Shown here one piece after another: positions 17,001-25,869 of a stretch of 64,000 nucleotides of DNA. Under the pieces are notes generated by a model, which did not search any database, was not told the DNA's origin, and worked only from the letters and a program-made list of their open reading frames with translations. The DNA is from Shinella fusca. Its GTDB lineage: Bacteria; Pseudomonadota; Alphaproteobacteria; Rhizobiales; Rhizobiaceae. Location: NCBI RefSeq assembly GCF_014203155.1, contig NZ_JACHIK010000002.1, positions 1 through 64,000 of the forward strand, read 5' to 3'. How positions within the stretch are numbered: the stretch's first letter is position 1; each line of letters begins with the position of its first letter. Both the position numbers and the translations under genes were made by a program.

Positions 17001-17368
17001 GGTGTGACTCCTTCCTCTTTCAGGACGGAATCCACCTGTGCCCAGAAATCTCCAAGCAGGGTGGCTGCGTCCTTGTAATCATACGGGCGGATCGTCTTGT
17101 ACCGGTGCTTATGGTCGTTGACGATGCGCTTCTTGCCAGCCGGCCCCGACTGGGTAGGCACGGGATGGGCATTATCGAATCCAACAATGCGGTCGCCCGA
17201 CTTGTCGTGCAGCGTGAGGCTGTAATTCAGGCCGTGCGGTTTACGTTCGTCGGCTTTTACGCGCTTTACGAGGAACTTGACCTTGTAATGCCCCCTTGCA
17301 TCGACAAAGAATGTCTCTCCGTCCAAACCCAAAAGAGCATCGAGCCCTTCGTCACGTTCTAAACTCAT
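16997..17368 (-). CDS. TumE/DUF6516-like putative toxin
   Basis: The product is 123 residues. GETFFVDARGHYKVKFLVKR, then HGLNYSLTLHDKSGDRIVGF and HRYKTIRPYDYKDAATLLGD resemble the small alpha-beta DUF6516/TumE family. Its arrangement before a winged-helix antitoxin is typical. I chose the ATG at 17368. The longer reading frame runs through a palindrome and a hairpin that look regulatory. The activity is uncertain. Confidence 0.6.
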   Translation of the reverse strand: MSLERDEGLDALLGLDGETFFVDARGHYKVKFLVKRVKADERKPHGLNYSLTLHDKSGDRIVGFDNAHPVPTQSGPAGKKRIVNDHKHRYKTIRPYDYKDAATLLGDFWAQVDSVLKEEGVTP

Positions 17369-17377
17369 ACTATCTAT

Positions 17378-17396
17378 GTTATCACACACTGATAAC
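17378..17396. promoter_or_regulatory. Palindromic operator candidate before the TumE/TumA-like module
   Basis: GTTATCA-CACAC-TGATAAC is a perfect inverted repeat with 7-base arms. It lies 10 bases upstream of the chosen toxin start, a normal position for antitoxin autorepression. Confidence 0.55.
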
Positions 17397-17433
17397 AAGA
17401 GGCAACGACTTTCGGAAGCGGTATCGCCCGTTA

Positions 17434-17465
17434 AACGGGAGCGGCCTGCAAAGGCCACTCCCGTT
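17434..17465. terminator. Strong stem-loop
   Basis: AACGGGAGCGGCCT and AGGCCACTCCCGTT pair over 14 bases with one mismatch around a 4-base loop. No clear T tract follows on either strand, so it could be a terminator or another structured element between gene scraps. Confidence 0.45.
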
Positions 17466-17625
17466 ACGCATCAGGCGTTGATATGGCCCAGTCGTGTGCT
17501 TCCAACGCGTAAGCGGACAACGTCTGCTCGGCTTCGAAATGCAGGTCGCGCTCGATCTTGAGACCAAAAAGACCGCTGACACTTGTCAGCTCTCCGATAC
17601 TGACCGAACCTGTTGGTTTCCACGC
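17464..17625 (-). CDS. Small unrecognised reading frame, probably a fragment
   Basis: The last 50 or so codons (IGELTSVSGLFGLKIERD, then HFEAEQTLSAYALEAHD) look protein-like and end at 17464. The upstream part of the frame is Pro- and Ser-rich and looks random. I cannot name a family and cannot place a start. It may be the tail of a lost gene. Confidence 0.3.
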   Translation of the reverse strand, partial: AWKPTGSVSIGELTSVSGLFGLKIERDLHFEAEQTLSAYALEAHDWAISTPDA

Positions 17626-17736
17626 GGGACTGAGCCGGCGGGGGTGCGGATACAAAATTGGAGACTTGGCGTCGATACACACGGATGTGGACTTACGATC
17701 CTGCCGACAGAACCGACCTTCGGTGCGTTTCCATCC

Positions 17737-17830
17737 CATCCCAACGCGCCTGCGACCGGCGCTGGACCATATGGCCGCCCATATCGATCAGCCGCTCGCC
17801 TTGCCGGAAATTGCCGCCGCCGCGGGCTTG
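17737..17830 (+). pseudogene. AraC-family regulator fragment
   Basis: The frame reads LRPALDHMAAHIDQPLALPE followed by IAAAAGLTEA. This is the start of an AraC-type C-terminal DNA-binding domain, where the first helix-turn-helix begins. Nothing else of the regulator is present. Confidence 0.55.
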
Positions 17831-17994
17831 ACCGAAGCCGCTGCCGATCGTCATGCCACTTCTGGCCCTAACTGAGCATCTGAATGGTGAGAAAATTCGA
17901 GCAAAGGGCGGCGGTCATCTCCCCGGCAGCTGGCATCGGTGGCGACTACGCTAGCGAATCATATTGCATTTTCCGCGATAAGAGCGGACCGGAG

Positions 17995-18712
17995 GACTTG
18001 CGGCGCAACATGTCATGGAAACTCTCAACGACATCCCTGGCCTCCACAAGGTCCGGCAGCCTCTCTTCGATGGCGGCAACCGTCATCGTTTGAGCCTTGG
18101 TCAGGTTGTTGCGCTCGAGGGTCATCAGGCGAACGACGGTTCGCGCGGCGGGAGCATGACCAAGTCCGCTCTCAGCCTTTTCTGCCCGCCTTCGTCTTGT
18201 TGCCCATTCGGTGACAACACGCAGGCCTCCGCCAAAACCGGCCAGTCGAAGCTGACGCCACAGTTCGGCTCCATTACGCAATCCGGCATCCTATTGCGCT
18301 TCAAGTCAAGGCAGGTGCGGTTCGAGAGAGGTTTGCCGAACCCGGAAGATGTCAGTCCGCTGACCACGAACGACGCTGTGGACCAGCTTTCGACTATGCC
18401 CGGTTCGGCGCACGATCTCCTTGATGGACAAACCCTCACTGACGAACCCGCGGATAACGGCGTTTGCCTCTTCGCGCCGCAGATATCCCTCGTATTGCAG
18501 CCGCTCAGCGGCGATCAGCAGTTTTGGATTTACCGTGGCAGTGCCGATTGCCATCCGGACCTGCCGCATCGATTTACGAACGGCGTCGAGAAAGGCGTGG
18601 CTGGCGTTTTCCATCAGATGCCAACGGTCGGCAACCTGACCGGCGTGTGGCAACGCTCGTGCGACGGCCTGCGCATATCCACCGCCACGGTCTCGTGCGA
18701 CGATCTCTATCT
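17995..18712 (-). pseudogene. ISL3-family transposase with two nonsense codons, truncated at both ends
   Basis: The complement encodes VARDRGGGYAQAVARALPHA, then DRWHLMENASHAFLDAVRKS, a helix-turn-helix (GLSIKEIVRRTGHSRKLVHS), and NGAELWRQLRLAGFGGGLRV. All of this is ISL3 transposase. The frame is unbroken except for TGA at 18306-18308 and TAG at 18291-18293. Both fall where the family expects Trp (HLPW and AQWD), so they look like G-to-A changes of TGG codons. The N- and C-terminal ends are lost, so it is inactive. Confidence 0.85.
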
Positions 18713-18761
18713 GGTGTCGCGAATGTCTTCCTTCAGATCGCGATTGTGCATCTCCATCGGC

Positions 18762-18995
<234 letters not shown>

Positions 18996-19056
18996 AAAAT
19001 CGCCAGAAGCTCAGCGCAGTAAATCAGCGAGTGTTCCCTGCAAAACCAGCCCGGCT

Positions 19057-20124
19057 TCACCCCAGCCGCCTGCCCTCACCGTCGAAGAGGTGCAGCTTGT
19101 CGCGCGGCAGGTCGAGACGGACGGTCGCGCCGGGGTTCAGCATGGCGCGGTTGAGCGTGAAGACCTTGAGCGGCACGTCATGCACCGTGACATGCATGAT
19201 GATGCCGAAGCCGGTCGGCTCGATGAGATCGACCCTCCCCTCCAGCGCGCCGCCCTCCGTGATGACGACGTGTTCCGGGCGGATGCCGAGGGTTGCCGGT
19301 TCACCCGATTCTATGCCGCCGACCCTGCGCGCCGGCAGGGTCACGTCGTTTTCGAGCTTCAGGTCCGCGTGGTCGCCGGACACGAGGTAGCGCCCCTCGA
19401 AGAAATTCATGCCCGGCGAACCGATGAAGCCGGCAACGAAGAGGTTGGCGGGCCGGTCGTAGAGATCGAGCGGCGTGCCGACCTGCTGCACCACGCCGCC
19501 ATGCATGGCGACGATGCGGTCGGCGAGCGTCATGGCCTCGATCTGGTCATGCGTGACGTAAATGGAGGTGGCGCGAAGATCGCCGTGCAATTTCTTGATT
19601 TCGGCGCGCATCTGTTCGCGCAAACGCGCGTCGAGGTTGGAAAGCGGCTCGTCGAAGAGGAAGGCCTTCGGCTGGCGCACGATGGCGCGGCCCATGGCGA
19701 CGCGCTGGCGCTGGCCGCCGGAAAGGGCGCGCGGGCGGCGCTCCAGGAGCGGATCGAGCCCGAGCTTGGCGGCCGCGCCGCTGACGGCGCTGGCGATCTT
19801 CTCCTTGGTGGAGCGGCGAAGGCGTAGGCTGTAGCTCATGTTGTCGGCAACGCTCATATGCGGATAGAGCGCATAGGACTGGAACACCATGGCGATGTCG
19901 CGGTCCTTCGGGGCAAGATCGTTGACGCGCTTGCCGTCGATGCGGATATCGCCGGCCGTGACCTCCTCAAGGCCCGCAATCATCCGCAGAAGCGTTGATT
20001 TTCCGCAGCCGGACGGGCCGACCAGCACGACGAACTCGCCGTCCCTGATGGCAAGGTCGACGCCGTGCAGCACGGGAAAGGCGCCGAAGCTCTTGCGGAT
20101 GCCCTCAATATCGATGGAAGCCAT
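19057..20124 (-). CDS. Carbohydrate (CUT1-type) ABC importer ATPase, UgpC/MalK-like
   Basis: The product is 355 residues: Walker A GPSGCGKST (about 37-45), Q-loop VFQSYALYPHM, signature [17 protein letters not shown] and Walker [16 protein letters not shown]-terminal OB/TOBE regulatory domain (IRPEHVVI and following) is typical of MalK/UgpC. It is cytoplasmic and would energise the two permeases encoded upstream. It is the last gene of the operon, 11 bases after the permease stop. The substrate cannot be read from the ATPase. Confidence 0.9.
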   Translation of the reverse strand: MASIDIEGIRKSFGAFPVLHGVDLAIRDGEFVVLVGPSGCGKSTLLRMIAGLEEVTAGDIRIDGKRVNDLAPKDRDIAMVFQSYALYPHMSVADNMSYSLRLRRSTKEKIASAVSGAAAKLGLDPLLERRPRALSGGQRQRVAMGRAIVRQPKAFLFDEPLSNLDARLREQMRAEIKKLHGDLRATSIYVTHDQIEAMTLADRIVAMHGGVVQQVGTPLDLYDRPANLFVAGFIGSPGMNFFEGRYLVSGDHADLKLENDVTLPARRVGGIESGEPATLGIRPEHVVITEGGALEGRVDLIEPTGFGIIMHVTVHDVPLKVFTLNRAMLNPGATVRLDLPRDKLHLFDGEGRRLG

Positions 20125-20135
20125 GGAAGGTCCTT

Positions 20136-20969
20136 TCAGCCTTTGACCGCGCCAGCCGTCAGGCCCTGCACGAGATAGCGCTGGATGAGCAGGAAGAAGA
20201 GGCAGGCCGGGATAAGCGCGAGAATGCCCGCCGCCATCATCTGCCCGAAATCGACAGAGAATTTCGACACGAAAGTGAGAAGCCCGACCGGGAAGGTCGC
20301 CGCGTCGTTGCCGGAGATCAGCATCAGCGCGAAGAGCAGTTCACTCCAGGCGGCGGTGAAGACGAAGCCGAGCGTCGCGGCGATGCCGGGCAGCGTCAGC
20401 GGCAGGATGATCTGGCGGAAGGCGATGAACTGCGTCGCCCCGTCGATCATCGCGGCCTCCTCCAGGTCCTTCGGAATACCGTCGAAGAAGGATTGCATGA
20501 GGAAGGTCGCAAACGGCACGTTGAAGGCGGTGTAGACGATGACGAGGCCGGTCAGGCTGTTTGTGAGGCCGAGCGGCGAGAGCATCTTGAAGATCGGCGC
20601 GACCAGCATGACGAGCGGAAACATCTGCGTAATCAGCATCAGCGCGACGATCCAGTATTTCGCCCGGAAGCGGAAGCGCGACAGCGCATAGCCGGCGAGC
20701 GAGGCAAGGATCGTCACTGTCACCGCCGTGGAGCCCGCGACGATCAGGCTGTTCTTGAAGAAGGTCGGGAAGGCGCTGTGGGCGATGACGAAGGTATAAT
20801 GCTCCAGCGTCGCGCGCGACGGCCACATGCGCACGCCCTCGCTGTAGAGCAGGTCGTTCGGCGTCACCGAGACCTTGAGCAGCCAGAAGAGCGGAAAGAG
20901 CGCGAAGACGATATAGGCGAGGATTGCGAGCCGGTGCGCGACGGTGAAGGCGAGTTGTCGGGTTCGCAT
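20136..20969 (-). CDS. Carbohydrate ABC permease (MalG-like)
   Basis: The product is 277 residues with six membrane helices. The cytoplasmic EAA loop EEAAMIDGATQFIAFRQIIL (about 180-200) contacts the ATPase. The terminal AVKG and overall length fit the MalG/UgpE branch. It starts 4 bases after the stop of the first permease, consistent with co-translation. Confidence 0.9.
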   Translation of the reverse strand: MRTRQLAFTVAHRLAILAYIVFALFPLFWLLKVSVTPNDLLYSEGVRMWPSRATLEHYTFVIAHSAFPTFFKNSLIVAGSTAVTVTILASLAGYALSRFRFRAKYWIVALMLITQMFPLVMLVAPIFKMLSPLGLTNSLTGLVIVYTAFNVPFATFLMQSFFDGIPKDLEEAAMIDGATQFIAFRQIILPLTLPGIAATLGFVFTAAWSELLFALMLISGNDAATFPVGLLTFVSKFSVDFGQMMAAGILALIPACLFFLLIQRYLVQGLTAGAVKG

Positions 20970-20973
20970 GGCG

Positions 20974-21897
20974 TCAGTCCTTGTTGAGCAGCGTCTGGCG
21001 CAGAAGCACGATCAGCAGCGAATAAACGAGAAGCAGGACGAGCAGGACGAGCGCGATGGCCGAGGCATAGCCGAAATCCAGCCGCTTGAAGGCTTGCGTG
21101 AAGATGTAGCTCGCGACGATCTGTGTGCGGTCCGCCGGCCCACCATTCGTCATGACGACGATGAGGTCGGCGAAGTTGGAAATCCAGACGGTGCGCAGGA
21201 GGATGGTGATGGCGATGGTCGGCGCGAGGAAAGGCAACGTGATCGAGATGAAGCGCTGGACCGGCCCTGCCCCGTCGATGCTCGCGGCCTCATAGAGATC
21301 GCGCGGGATCGCCTGTAGAGCGGCAAGCAGGGTAATCGCGAAGAACGGAATACCCCACCAGACATTGGCGATGATCGGCCCCCACATGGCAAGCTGCGGA
21401 TCGGACAGGATGTTGTTGGGCGCGTCGAGAATGCCGAAGGCATACATCCAGTGCGGCAGCGGGCCGATCACCGGATTGAAGAGCCAGGCCCAGTTGAGGC
21501 CGGCAAGGAAGCTCGGTACGGCCCATGGCAGGAAGCAGAGCGCCTGCGCCAGCCCGCGTCCGGCAAAGGGCTTGTCCAGCAGCAGCGCGAGGATCAGCCC
21601 GAAGACGAATTGCAGGAAAACCGAGGCGCCCGTCCACCAAAGCGTGTTGCGCAGGGCCCGGAAGAAGGCCTGGTCCTGCCCCAGCGCCCGGAAATGATCG
21701 AGCCCGATGAAGCGGCCGGAAAAGGGATTGAGGAGCTGGATATCGCGGAACGCGTAGGAAATACCGAGCACCAGCGGCACCAACATCACGGCGACGATCA
21801 GGATCAGCGCCGGCGCGCTGTAGAGATAGGGCTCCGCAGCATCGGCGAACCTCTTTCTGAACGGCTTTGTGGCCGGGTGATGGGCAGCATGGGTCAT
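20974..21897 (-). CDS. Carbohydrate ABC permease (MalF-like)
   Basis: The product is 307 residues with six membrane segments and the EAA loop YEAASIDGAGPVQRFISITL. It belongs to the MalF/UgpA branch and pairs with the downstream MalG-like permease in the inner membrane. A terminator-like hairpin lies between it and the upstream binding-protein gene, so the permeases are probably made in smaller amounts than the binding protein. Confidence 0.9.
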   Translation of the reverse strand: MTHAAHHPATKPFRKRFADAAEPYLYSAPALILIVAVMLVPLVLGISYAFRDIQLLNPFSGRFIGLDHFRALGQDQAFFRALRNTLWWTGASVFLQFVFGLILALLLDKPFAGRGLAQALCFLPWAVPSFLAGLNWAWLFNPVIGPLPHWMYAFGILDAPNNILSDPQLAMWGPIIANVWWGIPFFAITLLAALQAIPRDLYEAASIDGAGPVQRFISITLPFLAPTIAITILLRTVWISNFADLIVVMTNGGPADRTQIVASYIFTQAFKRLDFGYASAIALVLLVLLLVYSLLIVLLRQTLLNKD

Positions 21898-21939
21898 CGT
21901 CTCGCTTCCGTCAGGCTTGCGGGGCGTTTCGTGGAAAAA

Positions 21940-21968
21940 GCCAGACGGAGCCTCGTTCTCCGTCCGGC
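21940..21968 (-). terminator. Intercistronic terminator or attenuator after the binding-protein gene
   Basis: On the minus strand GCCGGACGGAG and CTCCGTCTGGC form an 11-base stem (one G-T pair), followed by TTTTT. It sits 11 bases after the solute-binding protein stop and before the first permease. This suggests partial termination that favours binding-protein mRNA. Confidence 0.7.
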
Positions 21969-21978
21969 GGCTCCGGCG

Positions 21979-23238
21979 CTATTGCTTCGCCAGGAACTTC
22001 TGCTGCGCCTTGGTCAGGTAGTCCGCCCACTGGTTGGCGAGGTCTTCCGGCGTGATGTCGCCGAGAAGGGCCTCCTGCGAGGTCTTGATCACCAGCGAAT
22101 CCTTGAAGAAGGCGAATTCCTCCAGATGCGTCGGCATCACTGTCGGCACGGCATCCTTGTCCTCGAGCTCGGCGAACCAGCCCTTGAACTGCTCACTCGC
22201 ATAGAACGGATCCTTCTCAGCCGACTTGTGCACCGGCAGCGCGCCCGTGCGCTTGTTCCACTCGATATTGCCTTCCGGCCCTTCGAGCGTCTCGATCAGC
22301 TTCCAGGACAGATCCTTGTTGGCGCTGGAGGCGAACATCGACCAGCCCGCGAAGCCAATGGTCGGGAAGGTTTTGCCGTCCGGGCCCTTCGGCATGGTCA
22401 TGATGCCGTAGTCTTCCGCCTTCATGCGCTCGGCGATGGCGATCAGCGCATCCGGGTCCTGGTCGAGGAAGGCGCAGGTGCCGGAATAGAAGCCCGCGAC
22501 GATCTCGTTGAAGCCCCAGTTGACGCTGTCCTTCGGCGCATAGCCGTTCTTGTAGAGGTCGATCAGGAAGGTGAGGCCCTTGACCCAGCCCGGGCTGTTG
22601 AAGGTGGAGGTGCCGTCATCGTTGAAGAATTTATTGTCGCCCGCCATGGACGCGCCGAACATCACCCAGCCGTTGAGGCCGCCCGGCCCACCGCGCAGGC
22701 AATAGCCGTACTTGCCGGGCAGCGCGGAGACCTTCTTGGAGGCTTCCGCGAATTCATCGAGCGTCTTCGGCGGCTCAGAAACGCCGGCCTCGGCCAGCAG
22801 CTTCTTGTTGTAGAACATGGCGCGAAGATAGAAGCCGTAGGGCAGCATATAAGCCGTGTTCTTGATGTCGCGGCCGAGCTCAAGCGCGCGCGCCGTCAGG
22901 CCCGGCGTGTACTCCCACTTTTCGAGATAGGGCTCGAGGCTTTCGAGCATGCCGTTATTGGCATAGAGCGACAGCCAGGTATCGGGCATTTCCATGACGT
23001 CCGGCGTCTCGCCGGCTGAGACCATGGTGGCGAATTTCTGGAACGCCTCGCCCCAGGGCAGCGAGATGATCTCGACCTTGGTGCCGGGATTGGCCGCCTC
23101 GAACTTGCCGACGACGGATTTTAGCGTTTCCGTGCGCTCGGGGCTGGTGATCACCTCGACGAGCTTCAGCGTGGTATCGGCAAGCGCGCTCGAGGCCATC
23201 AGCGTGGTGAGAAGCGCCGCAGTCAGAAGTCTTTTCAT
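21979..23238 (-). CDS. Extracellular solute-binding protein of a CUT1-type importer
   Basis: The product is 419 residues. MKRLLTAALLTTLMASSALA is a clear signal peptide, with cleavage near residue 20. The family-1 binding-protein features follow: FEAANPGTKVEIISLPWGEA, then SAGETPDVMEMPDTWLSLYA and FASSANKDLSWKLIETLEGP. I chose the ATG at 23238, preceded by AGAGGGAACG. The sequence further upstream in this frame is charged and non-coding in character. The protein would catch a sugar or sugar-like compound in the periplasm; the ligand is unknown. Confidence 0.9.
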   Translation of the reverse strand: MKRLLTAALLTTLMASSALADTTLKLVEVITSPERTETLKSVVGKFEAANPGTKVEIISLPWGEAFQKFATMVSAGETPDVMEMPDTWLSLYANNGMLESLEPYLEKWEYTPGLTARALELGRDIKNTAYMLPYGFYLRAMFYNKKLLAEAGVSEPPKTLDEFAEASKKVSALPGKYGYCLRGGPGGLNGWVMFGASMAGDNKFFNDDGTSTFNSPGWVKGLTFLIDLYKNGYAPKDSVNWGFNEIVAGFYSGTCAFLDQDPDALIAIAERMKAEDYGIMTMPKGPDGKTFPTIGFAGWSMFASSANKDLSWKLIETLEGPEGNIEWNKRTGALPVHKSAEKDPFYASEQFKGWFAELEDKDAVPTVMPTHLEEFAFFKDSLVIKTSQEALLGDITPEDLANQWADYLTKAQQKFLAKQ

Positions 23239-23276
23239 GGTCGTTCCCTCTTTTCGTTTTGATCGTTCGTTCGACG

Positions 23277-24449
23277 TCAGTTTTCGGTCGCGGCCTCCAT
23301 CGCCGCTTCCAGATCCCTCCACAGGGCCTCGGTTCCCTCCAGGCCGACATGGAGACGCACGGACCGCGCATCGATGCCAAAGGCATGCGCGGAATTCGGT
23401 TGGGCCTTCTGCTGCAGGACCACCTCGCCCGGCACGATCAGGCTCTCGTGTCCCCCCCAGGAGACGCCGAGCTTGAAAAGGGTGAGGTGATCGGCGAAGG
23501 CGCGGATGTCGATGCCCTCGCGGAAGGTGAAGGAGAAAAGGCCGGACGTGCCGGTGAGCCCCGGCGGCAGGCGGTTGGCGAGCGCCGGATGAAAGACCGT
23601 GTCGACGATATCGAGCGCCTGCAGGCGCCCGGCGATGTCGAGCGCCGAGGCCTCATGCGCCTTCATGCGGATCGGCAGGGTGCGCAGGCCCCGGACCAGA
23701 AGCCAGGCATCGAAGGGCGAGAGCTTGCCGCCGAGATAGGGATAGGCTTCCGCGCGGATGCGGCCGACCAGTTCTTTCGAGCCGGTGACGACGCCCGCGA
23801 CGACGTCGCTGTGGCCGCCAAGATATTTCGAGGCGGAATGCAACACGAGATCGACGCCGAGCGTCAGCGGCCGCTGGAAGACAGGGCTCGCCCAACTGTT
23901 GTCGATGACGCTGACAGCGCCGTGGCGCTTGGCGAGCGCGGCAAGCGCGCCGACGTCGTGCGTCTCCATGACCCAGCTCGTCGGGCTTTCGAGATAGAGG
24001 AGCTTTGCGCCCGGCAAGGCCTTGGCGACGGCCTCCTCGTCGCGCCCGTCGACATAGGTGACCTTTACCTTCATGCGCTTCAGGTGCGTGCCGAACAGGC
24101 GGAAGGCATCCGGGTAGCAATGGCGCACGGCGACAATGCGGTCGCCCGGCTCGACGAAGGAGAGCACGGTGGAAGAGATCGCCGCCATGCCGCTGGCAAA
24201 GCCGAGCGCATCCTCTCCGCCTTCGAGCTTCGCCAGCATCTCCTCGAAGGCGCGTACCGTCGGGTTGAGGCCGCGCGTATAGATCGGCCGGACGATCTCG
24301 CCGCGATAGGCGGCGACCATCTCGTCATAGCTGCTAAAGGTGAAGAGCGAGGTCTGGACGATGGGCGGCACGACCGCGTCGAAGGCGTTCGCCTCGTCGT
24401 GGGCGACGGTCAGGGAAGCAAAGTCGAACAGATCGGCTCCGTTGATCAT
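23277..24449 (-). CDS. Cys/Met-metabolism PLP-dependent enzyme (trans-sulfuration family)
   Basis: The product is 390 residues. Family features are RPIYTRGLNPTVRAFEEMLA (phosphate-binding Tyr and Arg), ALGFASGMAAISSTVLSF, and the PLP-lysine in SASKYLGGHSDVVAG. Relatives are cystathionine gamma-synthases, beta- and gamma-lyases and methionine gamma-lyase; sequence alone does not say which. Its ATG overlaps the GntR stop by four bases. It lies directly upstream of a sugar-type importer, an unusual partnership that hints at a sulfur- or amino-acid-linked sugar substrate (inference). Confidence 0.85.
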   Translation of the reverse strand: MINGADLFDFASLTVAHDEANAFDAVVPPIVQTSLFTFSSYDEMVAAYRGEIVRPIYTRGLNPTVRAFEEMLAKLEGGEDALGFASGMAAISSTVLSFVEPGDRIVAVRHCYPDAFRLFGTHLKRMKVKVTYVDGRDEEAVAKALPGAKLLYLESPTSWVMETHDVGALAALAKRHGAVSVIDNSWASPVFQRPLTLGVDLVLHSASKYLGGHSDVVAGVVTGSKELVGRIRAEAYPYLGGKLSPFDAWLLVRGLRTLPIRMKAHEASALDIAGRLQALDIVDTVFHPALANRLPPGLTGTSGLFSFTFREGIDIRAFADHLTLFKLGVSWGGHESLIVPGEVVLQQKAQPNSAHAFGIDARSVRLHVGLEGTEALWRDLEAAMEAATEN

Positions 24450-25168
24450 CGGGACATTTCCTTGATGTCTTCCTCGACGACTTCGAGGATTTTCAGGGTT
24501 TCGATGCGCGCAGTCTCGGGGTCCCCGGCGGCGATCGCATTGAAGAGCGTGCGGTGGAACGGGAAGGAGCGGCGGGCGAAATCCGGCCGGTCAAACGGCT
24601 TTTCCCAGAAGCGCTCGAAGGCGCCGCGCATCTGTTCGAGGAGCTGCTTGAAGAGCGGGTTGTGCGTGGCGTCGTAGATGGCGAGGTGGAAGGCAAGGTC
24701 TTCCGGACCGGAGCTGCCCTTGGCGATGTGGACGCGTTCCATCTCGTTCAGCTTCGCCGCGATGACGGCAAGATCCTCCGGCGTGTGCCGCCGGGCCGCC
24801 ACCATGTTCGCCTCGCATTCGAGCCCGCGGCGGACCTCCAGCGTCTGGAGCAGCACGTCGCGTAAGTGCGCCGCATCGAAGGAGAGCGGCATGTGCACGG
24901 TGGCGGTGGTGACCGGTTTCAGGAGATAGGTGCCGCTGCCCTTGCGGCTTTCGATGACGCCGAGCGCCTGGAAATGGCGGATCGCCTCGCGGATGGTCGA
25001 GCGGCCGACCGCCAGCGCCGCCATGAGCTCGCGCTCGGCTGGCAGGCGGTCGCCTGCCTGAAGGCTCGCCCGATCAATATAGGAGGCCAAAGCCTCCGTC
25101 ACCTGCCGCGCCCGGTCGATGGGCGGCAACGGCTCGATCTGCGGCCTGCCGCCTGGTTCTGCCGGCAT
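24446..25168 (-). CDS. GntR-family regulator, FadR/FCD subfamily
   Basis: The product is 240 residues: an N-terminal winged helix, LPAERELMAALAVGRSTIRE followed by AIRHFQALGVIESRKGSGTY (about 45-85), and a helical FCD ligand-binding domain with metal-type residues in DLAFHLAIYDATHNPLFKQL. It is the first gene of the operon that continues through the PLP enzyme and the importer, so it probably senses the substrate or a product and controls its own operon. Confidence 0.88.
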   Translation of the reverse strand: MPAEPGGRPQIEPLPPIDRARQVTEALASYIDRASLQAGDRLPAERELMAALAVGRSTIREAIRHFQALGVIESRKGSGTYLLKPVTTATVHMPLSFDAAHLRDVLLQTLEVRRGLECEANMVAARRHTPEDLAVIAAKLNEMERVHIAKGSSGPEDLAFHLAIYDATHNPLFKQLLEQMRGAFERFWEKPFDRPDFARRSFPFHRTLFNAIAAGDPETARIETLKILEVVEEDIKEMSR

Positions 25169-25555
25169 GACGCCAATCCCCTGTTCCGTGTCAGCTTCTC
25201 AAATTGGTCTGACATCTTATCATTATGCCGCAGGCTAGGCCTGTCAAGCCGCATTCGAGAGGTTGAGCGAGGCGTCCCGAAGTGGTTATCAGCGGATAAA
25301 ACGGAAATAATTTCCGCTAAGCACCGGCGGAAATCCTCGCGTCGGCTCGACCAAGTCGCGTGAGCGGCCTAAGTCCGTTACGAGGCCATACGACGCCGCC
25401 ATGTTCTACGAGGCCCGGCTGGCGTGATCCAAAGGTATGAAATCAACAACGGATGATTTTCTGATCGGCAATCGCCTTGACGACGTCAAAGTCCATCACA
25501 GCATGTGGTTTGATGCGGGCGGCCTCCCTGACGACCTAAGCCCGTGCCAATACTC
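25169..25555. other. Intergenic stretch upstream of the GntR operon
   Basis: No gene is recognisable. The promoter of the minus-strand GntR operon must lie near 25170-25260. Part of the rest (25436-25530) has protein-like codons on the minus strand (MDFDVVKAIADQKI) but no recognisable family. Confidence 0.35.
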
Positions 25556-25735
25556 ACCGACATTTGCCTGCGGAATCGCGCCCCTCGAACAGTACCACGA
25601 CCTTGAGCTTCTTGTGCTGCACCCAATCCTGCAATTTGACCAACTCGTGCTGAAGGCGGAACAACTCACGGAAATAGACACGGCGTTCAAGGGTTTGAAC
25701 GGGCACTTCGGACAGGGTCGGAAGAGCCCAATATC
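25556..25735 (-). pseudogene. Polyphosphate kinase 2 (PPK2), N-terminal fragment
   Basis: The complement reads LERRVYFRELFRLQHELVKL, then QDWVQHKKLKVVVLFEGRDS and AGKCR before a stop at 25556. This matches the start of PPK2 up to the Walker A segment, where GRDxAGKGG is expected. The frame breaks exactly after AGK. The rest of the enzyme is missing, so it is not functional. Confidence 0.75.
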
Positions 25736-25869
25736 AAACAGACTTATTTGTATCTATCTGGCCCTTTTATAGGTTTTCTAACCACCGGCATCTGGCGTTA
25801 GCGATCGCCCGCGATACGATCCGAAAAGCCTCATGGGCTTATTGTAGATCAGCGAGATTGGCCGCCACT

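Noticed and set aside
21451-23019. A long plus-strand frame opposite the sugar importer genes
   Set aside because: It is Arg/Glu-rich antisense of conserved transporter genes in a high-GC region.
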